A model generated the notes under the pieces. The model did not search any database. It saw nothing but the letters and a program-made list of their open reading frames with translations, and was not told where the DNA came from. The translations under genes were made by a program, and so were the position numbers. Source: Balamuthia mandrillaris (taxonomy: Eukaryota > Discosea > Longamoebia > Balamuthiidae). Taken from it: 64,000 nucleotides of DNA. The stretch lies in the NCBI GenBank assembly GCA_031835245.1, contig JAVKOQ010000106.1, positions 1-64,000 on the forward strand, written 5' to 3'. How positions within the stretch are numbered: the first letter of the stretch is position 1; every line of letters starts with the position of its first letter. Shown in pieces: positions 10,858 through 20,225 of this stretch.

Positions 10858-11703
10858 ATGGCATTACACAAATTTGCTGCATTCGCATTACTCTTCTTTT
10901 CCGTGGCCTTGGCGGTCTCGGCAGTCGATCCACATGACTTCCTCTCTGGCTTCATGGGGGACCAACAGTTTGCAACAACGGACCAGCTCGACCAACAACA
11001 CAGCTATCGACACCACAAGGATCCTGCTTTCGGCTCAGGACTTCCCGTGCACCAGGAGCTTTCTCTTGCGACCATTACGATGCTGGAAGCCAAGAGCGAG
11101 AAGAAGTTGACCTGGGATGATTTGGGAAAGTCGGTAGGACAGGACCCTATGTGGGTGGCTTCGCTTGTTTACAACAGTGCTTCTGTAAGTTTCTTTCCTA
11201 CTCTCTCTCTTCTCTCTTTCTCCTGTCTCTTCTCTTCTTAGGTGTTTATTTCTTTTAACATTTTAACTTCTTTTGAACTTAAGGCTAATAAAGACATTGC
11301 CGACAAGTTGATGGAAGCTTTGGGTCTCAATGATAAAGACCACAAATACGTCCACAAGCAGCTCGTCCGTTATCCCTACAAGGGAGGCTTGGCCCATCGC
11401 CTTCAAGTGCCCTCCGATCCTCTGCTCTATCGCTTCTGGGAGGTCATGCAGTCCTACGCAATGCCCCTCCGCGACATAATGTTCGAACGTTTCGATGACA
11501 AAGGTTCGTTTTTGTAGCTTTTCTTGGTCTCTTCTCTTTTTCTCATTCCTGATGCCAACTAAACTAATATAGGAGTTGGCGGAATCATGAGCGCTGTTGA
11601 CTTTTCCATCCAAGTGAAACAGTCGGAGGAGGTCGGAGACGATGAACACCCTTGGGTGGAGGTCGTGATGGAGGGCAAGTGGCTTCCTTTCGAAGCTTGG
11701 TAA
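10858..11703 (+). CDS. cynS: Cyanase 2 (cyanate hydratase) with signal peptide
   Basis: Exons 10858-11184, 11284-11503 and 11573-11703; 225 residues. A textbook signal peptide starts the protein (MALHKFAAFALLFFSVALAV then SA). A linker of about 50 residues rich in Gln, His and Asp follows. The cyanase core is complete: LTWDDLGKSVGQDPMWVASL, PSDPLLYRFWEVM with the catalytic Arg and Glu, GIMSAVDF with the catalytic Ser, and the closing strand WLPFEAW. The first intron falls at the same place in the fold as in cyanase 1 (after VYN), so the two are old duplicates that have since diverged; both lack the ordinary cytosolic start. The expected role is detoxifying cyanate, or using it as a nitrogen source, in the secretory path or outside the cell. 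Confidence 0.93.
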
Positions 11704-11913
11704 ACAACCAACAAAAAGCAGAGGCATATTGTTGTTTATTACAATGAGCAAAAAACAATGAAACAAAACTCGTTTCCATGTATTTGAAAGAATCTCATAC
11801 CAAGACACAGTGGTGGAGATCTGCTCGGAATAGGCGTTGCAACATGCCAGAGCAACCGGGTGTCTTGGGAAGTTCTCAGAGTACCTGCAACTGAGCAGGG
11901 AAAAAGCAAGGAG

Positions 11914-12165
11914 CTATTCTTGTAATAACGAGTCTACAAGTTGAATCTGATAAGTTAATTGCTTCTTCTTCCAAAGAGAGAAAGAGTTGTCCCAAACGAG
12001 AACATAACGCCCTGGTCGATCTATACTAATCGAACCCTGAACGGGTTCCACGTGCGAGGCGTGTCTCTTCAGAGGCACGATTTCGGTTCTGTTCTTTTGC
12101 TGCTTGTGGTTGTTTGCGTATGAGAAATGAGGAAAGAGAGAGAGAGAGGGAGAGGGAGAGGGAGA

Positions 12166-12216
<51 letters not shown>

Positions 12217-14490
12217 AGGGAGGGAGGGAGGGAGGGAGGGAGGGAGGAGGGAGGGAGGGAGGGAGGGAGGGGGAGGGAGGGAGGGAGGGAGGGAGGGAGG
12301 GAGGGAGGGGGAGGGAGAGGGAGAGAAAGAAAGAGAGGGTGGGAGAGAAGGAAATTGCATACTCCTTCCTCTTGACTGAAGACGCCGAAAGATATGTCAT
12401 TGTCTACTGTGCTGAACTCCCATGCCAGATTCAAATTCGAGGCTTCCACATTTACAACCACTTCATGCACAGCTTTAAAGAAACAAGTTAGAAGAAGAAG
12501 AAGAACAAGAAGAAGGAGAACAGGAGAAACAAGCAGAACTAAAACAACTACAAAGGATGAGGAGAAGACCAAGAATATAATGCACCTTTTCTTCCAACCA
12601 TTACCTGAATAGGCAAACGGTTCGTTCCATTTTCTTCTCGTTCAACTCCATCAAAAGCGCCTCCGCCAGGAATACAATGTCTCTCCGATGCTTCAGTCGC
12701 CTTCTCATCTTTTTCTTTGTTTTTACTCTTTTCCATCTCTTCTCCTTCGTTTCCTTCATTTTCTTTTGGGAGAAAAGAACGATAGAGCACTTCCTGTCGC
12801 TCTGAGTCCCAAAAAGGAACAACCACTTCTGTTTCGTCATGAAAGTATCCCTGACAGGAGGTTCCTCCACAGTCGCAGTTGCCTCCGTACGCTTTAGGAA
12901 GGTTATCCTCATGGATGGCTTCCACTAAAGCCTCTTTGTAATCGGCTCCTAACACATGTACCTGGTTTTGTTTTAACGTTAGGTTTTTCTGTGATGCACC
13001 GAGAGCAAGAGCGAGAGCGAGAGCGAGAGAGTGGGAGAGAGGGAGAAGCGAGAGAGAGGGAGAGAGGGAGAGAGGGAGAGGAGGAGGAGGAGGAGGAGGA
13101 GGAGGAGGAGGAGAGGAGAGGGAGGGAGGGAGGAGAAGAGGGAGAGAGAGAGAGAGAGAAGAGAGAGGAGAGGGGGAGGGGGAGGGGAAGAGAGAGAGGG
13201 AGGGGAAGAGAGAGGGAGAGAGAGGGAGAGAGGAAAAGATAAGGAAAGAAATGACAAGAAACTAGAAGGAACGATAAGCAATAAAGAACGACAAGGAATG
13301 TCGAAAAAAGAGACAAATAACCACCTTGCTAAGAGTCTTTGGGTCTAATAAAGGTCGGATCATACGAAACGCCATTGTAAACAGTTTTGGTGCATTGATA
13401 ACATAAAACGCTTTCAAGCATTCTGTTTTCGTTTTCGTGTTTGTTAAAGTAATGCTAAGAAAGTAAGAAAGAACAAACAAAACTAAAACTAAAGCCAAGT
13501 TTAAAAAATAAATAATAATAATTATAACAAACCAGGATAGTTGGCTTCATCGATGGCAACAATCTGTTTGAAGACATCGATGGCAGGGCCGTGCATGTGC
13601 GACCATCCCAAACCCGCCAGGTCCGCCACTATCACTTGTGGAAACTTGTTCGTGCCTTCCTTGCTGGACATTTCTTTCTTTCTGTTCATGTTTTTGTGTT
13701 TGTGTGCTTGATGAACAAGAGATACCAACAACAAGTAAAAGAACAGCACAAATAAAGAAGAACAGACGCACAAAAGACGAGCGTATTCCTGCTGCCAGAC
13801 GTGATACCGGATGCACTCCTCTTTGGGAACGGCGGAGACCAAGGCCTTGGCATCGGCCACCCCTATCCGCTCGAAGAGAACGAGGCTGCCCTCTCGGTCG
13901 GTCTTGTGGAAGCGGGAGGGCCAGTAGCGATGAAGCAGGAGGAAGTAGTCGCTCTTGGGAGCTTCCTCCAAGATGTTGTCTGCTCCGACTTGTTTTCTCC
14001 ATTTCTTTTCGTGGTTTTGTATTTTTAAAAGAAAAAAGAAAAAAGAAAAAGAAAAAGAAAAAGAAAAAGAAAAAGAAAAAGAAAAAGAAAAAGAAAAAGA
14101 AAAAGAAAATGAAAAAGAAAAAAGAAAAAGAGAAGAAAACAAACCAACGAAGCGGAGAGCATGTCTTTGGCTTTTTGCACGTTTTGGTGGCGAGCCCGAA
14201 GAAAACGGCGAACGGTGTAGTCATCGTGGATGTCCCTGTCGAACTCTGGTGTGTCCTCATCGGCGGCCAACAAAGCCAACACCTCCTTCACTCGCTTTTT
14301 TTTTTTTGTGTGTGAAGAGCGTTACCGATAATTTTGTTAAAGATGAAGATAAGAAATAGTTTCAAAAAAAAAAAAGTGAAGAACAAAAAACCACCACACG
14401 CTGCGAACGCGTAAAAAAAACATTTACCTCCGCTTCCTCTTCGCGAAACTTTTGTTTCTCCTCCTCCGTTCGCTCCTTTTTGCTTCTCAT
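11914..14490 (-). CDS. SEC14 (CRAL-TRIO) plus GOLD domain lipid-transfer protein
   Basis: Eight exons on the minus strand: 14490-14428, 14294-14141 (donor uncertain), 13988-13772, 13681-13533, 13422-13325, 12961-12586, 12472-12363, 12093-11914; 448 residues. The N-domain has DDYTVRRFLRARHQNVQKAK, the core has FPQVIVADLAGLG, IDEANYPE and LKAFYVINAPKLF (typical SEC14), and the C-terminal GOLD domain has LAWEFSTVDNDISFGVF, IVPLKRH and GRYVLVWDNSFS. SEC14-GOLD proteins (animal SEC14L, plant patellins) bind phosphoinositides and other lipids and move them between membranes, often linked to Golgi traffic. An acidic insert of about 60 residues lies between the two domains. Three introns are filled with purine runs on the plus strand. 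The last acceptor could be AAG or CAG at 12093-12102, all in frame. Confidence 0.88.
12127..12345. repeat. (GA)n/(GGGA)n run in a SEC14-GOLD intron
   Basis: About 200 bp of GAGA then GGAGG words on the plus strand, hence CT-rich on the sense strand of the minus gene. It fills the last intron. Reading frames of Arg/Glu or Ser/Leu/Pro through it are artefacts. Confidence 0.9.
12995..13245. repeat. (GA)n/(GGA)n purine run in a SEC14-GOLD intron
   Basis: About 250 bp of GAGAGG and GGAGGA words on the plus strand within the intron 12962-13324 of the minus-strand gene. Confidence 0.88.
14030..14132. repeat. (AAAAGA)n in a SEC14-GOLD intron
   Basis: Hexamer AAAAGA repeated about 15 times with slight drift, inside the intron 13989-14140. 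The sense strand is again pyrimidine-rich. Confidence 0.88.
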
Positions 14491-14794
14491 CTTCTTTTTA
14501 TAAGAGATTAGATCAATCTATGATCATGGGCCAATGATAAATCAGTTAACTTTTGAATTCCATCGGTTCGACTCCAAGCGTTTGCTTTTTTTTTTTGTTT
14601 GTCGAACCACGAGAAAGAAAGAACGAAGCAAGAGCGCTTTGCGAGCCGCTGGCCATGCCGCCTTTCGTTTGCAGGTTCGCCAAGTGTCCTTCCGGCCACG
14701 GGTACGCCAAGACGGTCACCAAGCTTTACAAGCAAGAAACTTTTATTTACATTGGTGTTCCCTTCTTCTCCTTCTTCTTCTTCTTCACCCCTCA
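14491..14794. other. Spacer: 3' UTR of LURP-one-like gene and promoter of SEC14-GOLD gene
   Basis: Between two minus-strand genes. On the minus strand GTAAATAAAAG at about 14741-14751 is a good polyadenylation signal for the gene ending at 14795. A TTCGACTCC word near 14567 resembles a tRNA T-loop but no cloverleaf can be drawn. No gene seen. Confidence 0.45.
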
Positions 14795-15547
14795 TTATCT
14801 CCTTTTACTCAGTTCGCGCTTTTGCATGTCGGCCATGGAGGCAATGAGAGCGGAGAGAAGAAGCATGAACCACACGTTCTCTCCTGCTTTTACCTCCAAC
14901 CCAAACTGAGCTGTCCCCAAGTTGTCCAAACGGAGGCGTTTCAACCTGCCCACCTCTCGGCTGCCTCTCATGATGGAGTTGTTGATCGTCAACACCGAAG
15001 TCCCTTCCACTGTCAAACTCGTTGGCTGTGCTTGTGGAGATTCAGCGGCTTCATCATCATCGCCTTGTTGGATGCTTTTCATCGGCTGTGAGTGCTGAGG
15101 AAAGTCTACTTGCCAGCTGCACGTTCCAAGCGTCACTCGGGTTGCCTGAAAGAAGAACCCGTAAGAGAAAGGAGGAGGAGAAAGAAGAGGAGAGCGTCTT
15201 ACAGTGATGGCGGCCATCGGTTGGGCTTCCTGAAGCACCGTCCACGTCCAAGACGAGCCCGTGATGCTGCTACAGCAAGCTGCGGCCATGACCTGCCTGC
15301 CCTGAAGGTCCAGCAGCTCAAAGGTGGGCAGGCCGAAGAGGTTTTTGGCCTTCAAGCTGAAGATTTGTCCGACCGTTCCGTTCTCTTCCAGGAAGACCTC
15401 TTTCCTTTGGTAGAAGTTTAAGGCTTTGCTTTCAATGACCAAGGAAAGGTCTTTGGGGGCAGTTGGAGGAAGGACATTACAGGACGGTTGTTGCGCTTCG
15501 GTCTTCGCCTTGTTTGTTGTGGGGTTGTTCGCCTTGAAGAGGAACAT
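14795..15547 (-). CDS. LURP-one/tubby-like beta-barrel protein (tentative)
   Basis: Two exons, 15547-15203 and 15145-14795; 231 residues. The 57-nt intron is a multiple of three and free of stops, so the frame is open across it; removing it joins AAIT to ATRVTLG. Visible features: a short polar N-terminus, then alternating strands (FSLKAKNLFGLPTFELLD, QGRQVMAAA) followed by a strand-rich middle with a polar DDDEAAES loop, and a C-terminal hydrophobic helix (NVWFMLLLSALIASM). This order of barrel strands with a buried terminal helix recalls the LURP-one-related/scramblase fold, whose members are membrane-associated and mostly of unknown function. The family call rests on pattern only and could be wrong; the gene itself is well supported. 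Confidence 0.6.
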   Translation of the reverse strand: MFLFKANNPTTNKAKTEAQQPSCNVLPPTAPKDLSLVIESKALNFYQRKEVFLEENGTVGQIFSLKAKNLFGLPTFELLDLQGRQVMAAACCSSITGSSWTWTVLQEAQPMAAITVRRSPLLSPPPFSYGFFFQATRVTLGTCSWQVDFPQHSQPMKSIQQGDDDEAAESPQAQPTSLTVEGTSVLTINNSIMRGSREVGRLKRLRLDNLGTAQFGLEVKAGENVWFMLLLSALIASMADMQKRELSKRR

Positions 15548-15831
15548 TCTTGTTAACGAAGAAGAGAAAGTGTTTTTGTGAACGTTAGGTTGTTGTGGAA
15601 TGGATGGATGTTAATAACAAAGTATTGTTTGCAGAGGAGCATTTGTAGTTGGTCAAAAAAAAAATGGAGTATTCCAACAACGCCCGCCTCCACGAGGCAA
15701 TTCCACAGAAGAGCTAATCTCGTTTCCTTCTTCCATCAGAGATTTCTTTGTTTTGAGAAATTAGGTCATGGACACACGTCTTCGAGGTTCCCCTAGAGTT
15801 CTCCTCCCTGTCCGCTCACTCTCCTCTCTGT
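15548..15831. promoter_or_regulatory. Upstream region of LURP-one-like gene
   Basis: Unique sequence upstream of the minus-strand start at 15547; presumably its promoter. I see no further gene or clear motif before the pyrimidine repeat begins. Confidence 0.35.
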
Positions 15832-16390
15832 CTCCTCTCGCTTGTCGTTTCTTCATCCTTCTCTTCATCGTTCTCTTCTCTTCATCGTTCTCTTCTCTTC
15901 GCTTCATCGTTCTCTTCTCTTCTCTTCTCTTCATCGTTCTCTTCTCTTCATCCTTCTCTTCATCGTTCTCTTCTCTTCATCGTTCTCTTCATCGTTCTCT
16001 TCTCTTCATCGTTCTCTTCTCTTCATCGTTCTCTTCTCTTCATCGTTCTCTTCTCTTCATCGTTCTCTTCTCTTCATCGTTCTCTTCTCTTCTCTTCATC
16101 GTTCTCTTCTCTTCTCTTCTCTTCTCTTCTCTTCTCTTCTCTTCTCTTCATCGTTCTCTTCACTTCTCTTCTCTTCTCTTTTCTTCTCTTCTCTTCTCTT
16201 CTCTTCTCTTCTCTTCTCTTCTCTTTTCTCTTCTCTTCTCTTCTCTTCTCTTCTCTTCTCTTCTCTTCTCTTCTCTTCTCTTCTCTTCTCTTCTCTTCTC
16301 TTCTCTTCTCTTCTCTTCTCTTCTCTTCTCTTCTCTTCTCTTCTCTTCTCTTCTCTTCTTCGTTCTCTCTTCTCTGCTCTTCTCTGCTCT
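15832..16390. repeat. (TCTCT/TCTTC)n satellite-like array, about 550 bp
   Basis: Pentamer TTCTC dominates, with a larger unit in the left half in which TTCATCG interrupts every 15-25 bp (seen at least 12 times), then a nearly pure pentamer run to about 16360. It lies between genes rather than in an intron. Ser/Leu/Phe-rich reading frames here are artefacts. Confidence 0.92.
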
Positions 16391-16902
16391 TCCCTTCACC
16401 GTTACCTCTTCAACCCTCTGCATTCCTCGATAAGCTTCAGTTTCAACGATGTTTTTATTTTATGAGGGAGCGATGCAGACAGTTCACCTCTTCTTCAACA
16501 CGCATCCCTCGAGAAACTATCACCTACACCAACGACGTTCAAGCTCAGATAATGAAGCAATCCTAGACAACTTTTCTCTCAAGGACCCATTCTTCCTCGC
16601 CCATTTTAGTAACTCTCATGGCTGGCCATTGGACACAGCTGGGTCCCAAGTGAGCTCCCTTTCTAACTCGTCATAGCCTCTTACTGTCCTTTCAACGCTG
16701 TATTTTTTATTTATTTCTTTACTTTTGCAATCTTCAACCAAGTTTTTAACAAAGAGAAAAGGGAGCAAGGGTGGGCAGGTGCGTGGAGTGAGAATTCGTG
16801 TTACTTGTGCTTGTGCTTGATTTTGCTTTGGTTTCCCTCCTCGTCGTCCTCTTCTTCTTTCTTTGAAGAATACCTCGACTGCAACACAAACACCTTGTTT
16901 TA
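16391..16902. other. Gene-free spacer downstream of second F-box/ankyrin gene
   Basis: About 500 bp of unique sequence between the pyrimidine array and the stop of the minus-strand gene. I see no credible frame, RNA or repeat. It probably contains that gene's 3' UTR. Confidence 0.4.
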
Positions 16903-18504
16903 TTAGGCACTGCCGCCCAAAAGTAAGAGCCACTCTGCCACGTGCTCTTGCCCTCTCTCTTCTGCGATGTTCCTCAGTTGATCCACGTCCAACAGACCAT
17001 CCTCGCTTTGTTGTCTGGCCCACTTCATCACGTCCAAATGACCGTACTTGGCTGCTTTAAGACAGATTTCCTTCAGGGGAAAGCAGCCAATCTCTTTCAT
17101 CCACTTCAACACATTCACATTTCCTCCTGCTGCCGCTGCTTTACATACACTCTTCCGAAAGTTTTCTTGGTAAGCATCTGTCAATAAACTGGTGTTCTCT
17201 TCCATCCACACCAAAATATCCAAATGTCCACTTCTTGCTGCCCTCCAGATGATTCCCTTCTCATTCTGTTCCCACCCCTTCTCTCTGAGCCACTTCAGCA
17301 TCTCCAAGGATCCCTCACCTGCTACATCACAGCACACTTGTGTCTTGTCCCAAGGGCATCCATTCTCTATGGCCCACTTCAGCACTTTCCACTGTCTAAA
17401 TGCTGCCCAATAGCCAACTTTGTCATTCCAAGGGCATCCATTCTTGCTTACCCATTTCAGCACTTTCAGGTGTCCTCCTTTTGCTGCTGCAATGCATGTT
17501 TCTTCATTCCATGGGCAACCTTGTTCTCTTGCCCACTGCAAAATGTCCAGATGTCCTCCGCGAGCAGCACCTGCACATGTTTTCTCGTCCCATGGACAGC
17601 CTTGTTCACGAAGCCACTTCAGCACCTCCATACGTCCATTCTCAGCTGCACAGCTACAGGCCTCTTCATCCCAGGGACATCCTTGCTCCCTCGCCCATCG
17701 CAACACCTCCCAACGGCCGTTACCCGCTGCCTGAGCACAAACATATGGGCTCCAATCGCAACCATTTTGTCTGGCCCATTTCAGCACATCCAAGTGGCCT
17801 TTACGGGCGGCGCTGACACAGGTGGACGCACTCCACTCGCAGCCATGTTCTCGAGCCCATTTCAGCACCTCCAAGTGTCCTCCCTCTGCTGCCTGGCTGC
17901 AAGTGAATATGTCCCATGGACAGCCTTGTTCACGAAGCCACTTCAGCATCTCCAGGTGTCCCTTCAAAGCTGCTTCACTGAACACCAGCCCTCGCGGGGG
18001 AGGGAACCCGTTGTCAATATACCATTGCCAGCCGAGGTGATAAGAGGACCTAAAAGTCGGCCACGCACAGCCTTTCTCCCGCAACCACTGAACCATTTCT
18101 AACCGTCCACTTCTTGCGGCTTTGCCACAGATATCCTCCCACCAGGGGCAACCCTCCTTTCGCAGCCACTTGAGTGCCTCCAAATGTCCTTCTTCTGCCG
18201 CTTCATCGCAAAGAGCCTTGTTCAGGGGCATGGCATGTTCCTCTCGCAACCACTTCAGCACTGCCACGTTCCCCTGCCCAGCCGCTGCTCGGAAGGTTTC
18301 TCTCTGCAAAGGGCAACCTTGCTCCGTCACCGCCCACTGCAACAACTCCAGGCGCTGGCAGAGTGCCGTCACGTCGAAACGGTTCCTTTGATGCGGGGAA
18401 ACGCAAGCGAACCAGCGCTTGCATGTCCTTGCGGCGATGGCTTGGGTGCCCTCAGGAAGCATCTCCAGGGCGTAACTCACCAGCTCTTCCGGTAACTCCT
18501 CCAT
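16903..18504 (-). CDS. F-box protein with about 14 ankyrin-like units
   Basis: Single exon, 533 residues. An F-box opens the protein (ELPEELVSYALEMLPEGTQ, then RTCKRWFACV). From residue 50 the chain is an almost continuous solenoid of units such as AARGGHLDILQWAREQGCPW, about 26-27 residues each, with Cys-Pro-Trp-(D/N)-E after each helix pair. Compared with the paralogue at 736-2121, the units are more regular and there is no long insert. It likely presents substrates to an SCF-type ubiquitin ligase; the target is unknown. It is head to head with the LOG gene at 18896. Confidence 0.88.
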   Translation of the reverse strand: MEELPEELVSYALEMLPEGTQAIAARTCKRWFACVSPHQRNRFDVTALCQRLELLQWAVTEQGCPLQRETFRAAAGQGNVAVLKWLREEHAMPLNKALCDEAAEEGHLEALKWLRKEGCPWWEDICGKAARSGRLEMVQWLREKGCAWPTFRSSYHLGWQWYIDNGFPPPRGLVFSEAALKGHLEMLKWLREQGCPWDIFTCSQAAEGGHLEVLKWAREHGCEWSASTCVSAARKGHLDVLKWARQNGCDWSPYVCAQAAGNGRWEVLRWAREQGCPWDEEACSCAAENGRMEVLKWLREQGCPWDEKTCAGAARGGHLDILQWAREQGCPWNEETCIAAAKGGHLKVLKWVSKNGCPWNDKVGYWAAFRQWKVLKWAIENGCPWDKTQVCCDVAGEGSLEMLKWLREKGWEQNEKGIIWRAARSGHLDILVWMEENTSLLTDAYQENFRKSVCKAAAAGGNVNVLKWMKEIGCFPLKEICLKAAKYGHLDVMKWARQQSEDGLLDVDQLRNIAEERGQEHVAEWLLLLGGSA

Positions 18505-18895
18505 TATTCTTCTTCCCTCTTCTTCTCCGTTGTGCGCTTCTCCTTTGTTCCCCAGTTTTTATAATCTCTCACCCACGCTACTTGGGCACGAAAGTTATGG
18601 AATGAGGATTTGGAAGAGAAGAAAAAGCCAGAAAAATGGGGTTCGTTCCCTCGTGTGTGAGTGGTCCAAGGACCAGCCCCCACGTGCTCTCTGCTGCAAA
18701 TTAATTAACTAATTATCCACGAGGGTTCGTGATAGATCTCAAGTTGATCTAAAGGTCGACAACATTATGTCGACAAAAACTGTGTCGACAAAAACATAAG
18801 AAAAGAAAAGAAAGACAAACGAAGAAGAGAAGAGGCAAACTTTGTCCAACGTTGTAACTTGGGAAACGAATCGAAAAAATCTTCCAAAAAAAAAA
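18505..18895. promoter_or_regulatory. Divergent promoter with triple GTCGAC element
   Basis: Between the F-box/ankyrin gene and the LOG gene. GTCGAC occurs at 18755-18760, 18769-18774 and 18784-18789; the last two are part of a 15-bp direct repeat GTCGACAAAAACTGT. A perfect inverted repeat TGGTCCAAGGACCA lies at 18662-18675, followed closely by a CACGTG E-box-like palindrome at about 18681. These clustered palindromes suggest binding sites for dimeric regulators. Confidence 0.6.
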
Positions 18896-19720
18896 ATGAA
18901 GTCCGTCTGCGTTTTCTGTGGCTCCAAGGAAGGCAAAAACCCCGACTTCATGTCCGGCGCTAGGGCCATGGGGGAGGAGCTGGCCGCTCGCGGGCTCTCC
19001 TTGGTCTACGGCGGAGGGACCGTGGGGTTGATGGGAGCGGTCTCCCGGGCGGTGGTGGCCGGCGGAGGGGAGGTCACGGGCATCATCCCCCGCGCCCTGG
19101 CTCCCAGGGAGATCAGCGGGGAAATGACGGGCAACACCATCTTTGTCTCCAGCATGCACGAGAGGAAGGCCATGATGGCGGAGAAGAGCGACTGCTTTGT
19201 GGCGCTGCCGGGCGGCTTTGGGTAAGCAAGAAGATCAATTGCTTTTTTTTTCTTTTTTTTTTTTGAAGTGAAGGAATGAAAGAAAGAAGACGCTGAGAGC
19301 GGTTTGATGCATGTTCACACAGAACGTTTGAAGAACTGTTCGAGATCATCACCTGGCTTCAATTGGGCATTCACAACAAACCCATTGGTACTCTTCCTCT
19401 CTCCCATTCCCTTCTTTGCTTCTCTGGTACTAACAGCGTTCTCTGTTGTCCCCGCCTTTCTAGGATTGTTGAACATCGAGGGCTACTACGAGCCGCTGTT
19501 AGCGTTGGTGCAACGCGGCTACGAGCAAGGCTTCATCGGAGAGGAATACAAGGACATGCTCGTCGTGGCCGACAACGCCAAGGACCTTTTGGATGGCCTC
19601 GAGCGGCATCAGCCTCCTCCTCCCATGAAGAACTTTGATTGGAAGAAGAAAGCAGAAGAAGAAGCAGAAGAAGAAGCGAAGGAAGAGCAGCCAGTCCATC
19701 TTTCCATGAAGGAAACGTGA
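18896..19720 (+). CDS. LOG: LOG-family nucleotide phosphoribohydrolase
   Basis: Three exons, 18896-19221, 19323-19387, 19464-19720; 215 residues. The Rossmann-type fold begins at MKSVCVFCGS and carries LVYGGGTVGLMG, MHERKAMM, and PGGFGTFEEL built across the first splice. This PGGxGTxxE signature defines LOG enzymes (formerly annotated as lysine decarboxylases), which release the base from cytokinin riboside 5'-monophosphates or act on other nucleoside monophosphates. The last 35 residues are a Glu/Lys-rich tail outside the family core. In amoebae such enzymes may make cytokinin-type signals (known in Dictyostelium as discadenine-related chemistry), but whether this one does cannot be told. 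It is predicted to be cytosolic. Confidence 0.93.
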
Positions 19721-19791
19721 ATGAAGCTTTGATGTTGCTTTTCTTTTTCCTTTGTATTTCTGAGGTGAGAGAGAGAAGAGAGAAAGTGGTA

Positions 19792-20181
19792 CTAGAAAAA
19801 GTGTTCACTGATGGTGCCATCGTGATAGTCGCCTGCTTGGAGTTTGTCTCGCTGTACCAAAAATGTGGAGCCTTCACGATGGTGATGGTTGCAGTTCATG
19901 CGATGCCATTCAAAATGGTTGTCGCAAGCCAAAGCGTTTGGTACGTATTGAAGTCCTGTTCTTGACCTTTTCGGTGTTGTAAGATAAACAGGGACAAACA
20001 AGAAGAAAGGAAGAGAAGGAAGAAAAAGAAGGCATACCATGAAGCGGTAACCATAGAATAGTGGCGATCAAAGAGCTTATCCAAACAGTCGGAGCAAGTG
20101 AGCAACTTGTAAACGTTTGTTTCTCTGCATGTGGACTTGCAACATTTGACCTGTTTAAAACAAAATACGTTGGTCAAATTC

Positions 20182-20225
<44 letters not shown>

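Noticed and set aside
12127-13245. Possible CRISPR-like or minisatellite arrays
   Set aside because: Simple GA/GGA runs without spacers, inside introns of a eukaryotic gene.
14555-14580. GGTTCGACTCC, a tRNA T-loop-like word
   Set aside because: The stem arms do not pair and no anticodon or D-arm can be drawn upstream.
15768-16465. Ser/Leu/Phe-rich frames of over 200 codons
   Set aside because: Product of the TTCTC pentamer array.
18842-19225. Annotation of the LOG gene as a lysine decarboxylase
   Set aside because: The PGGxGTxxE signature defines LOG phosphoribohydrolases; the decarboxylase name is historical.
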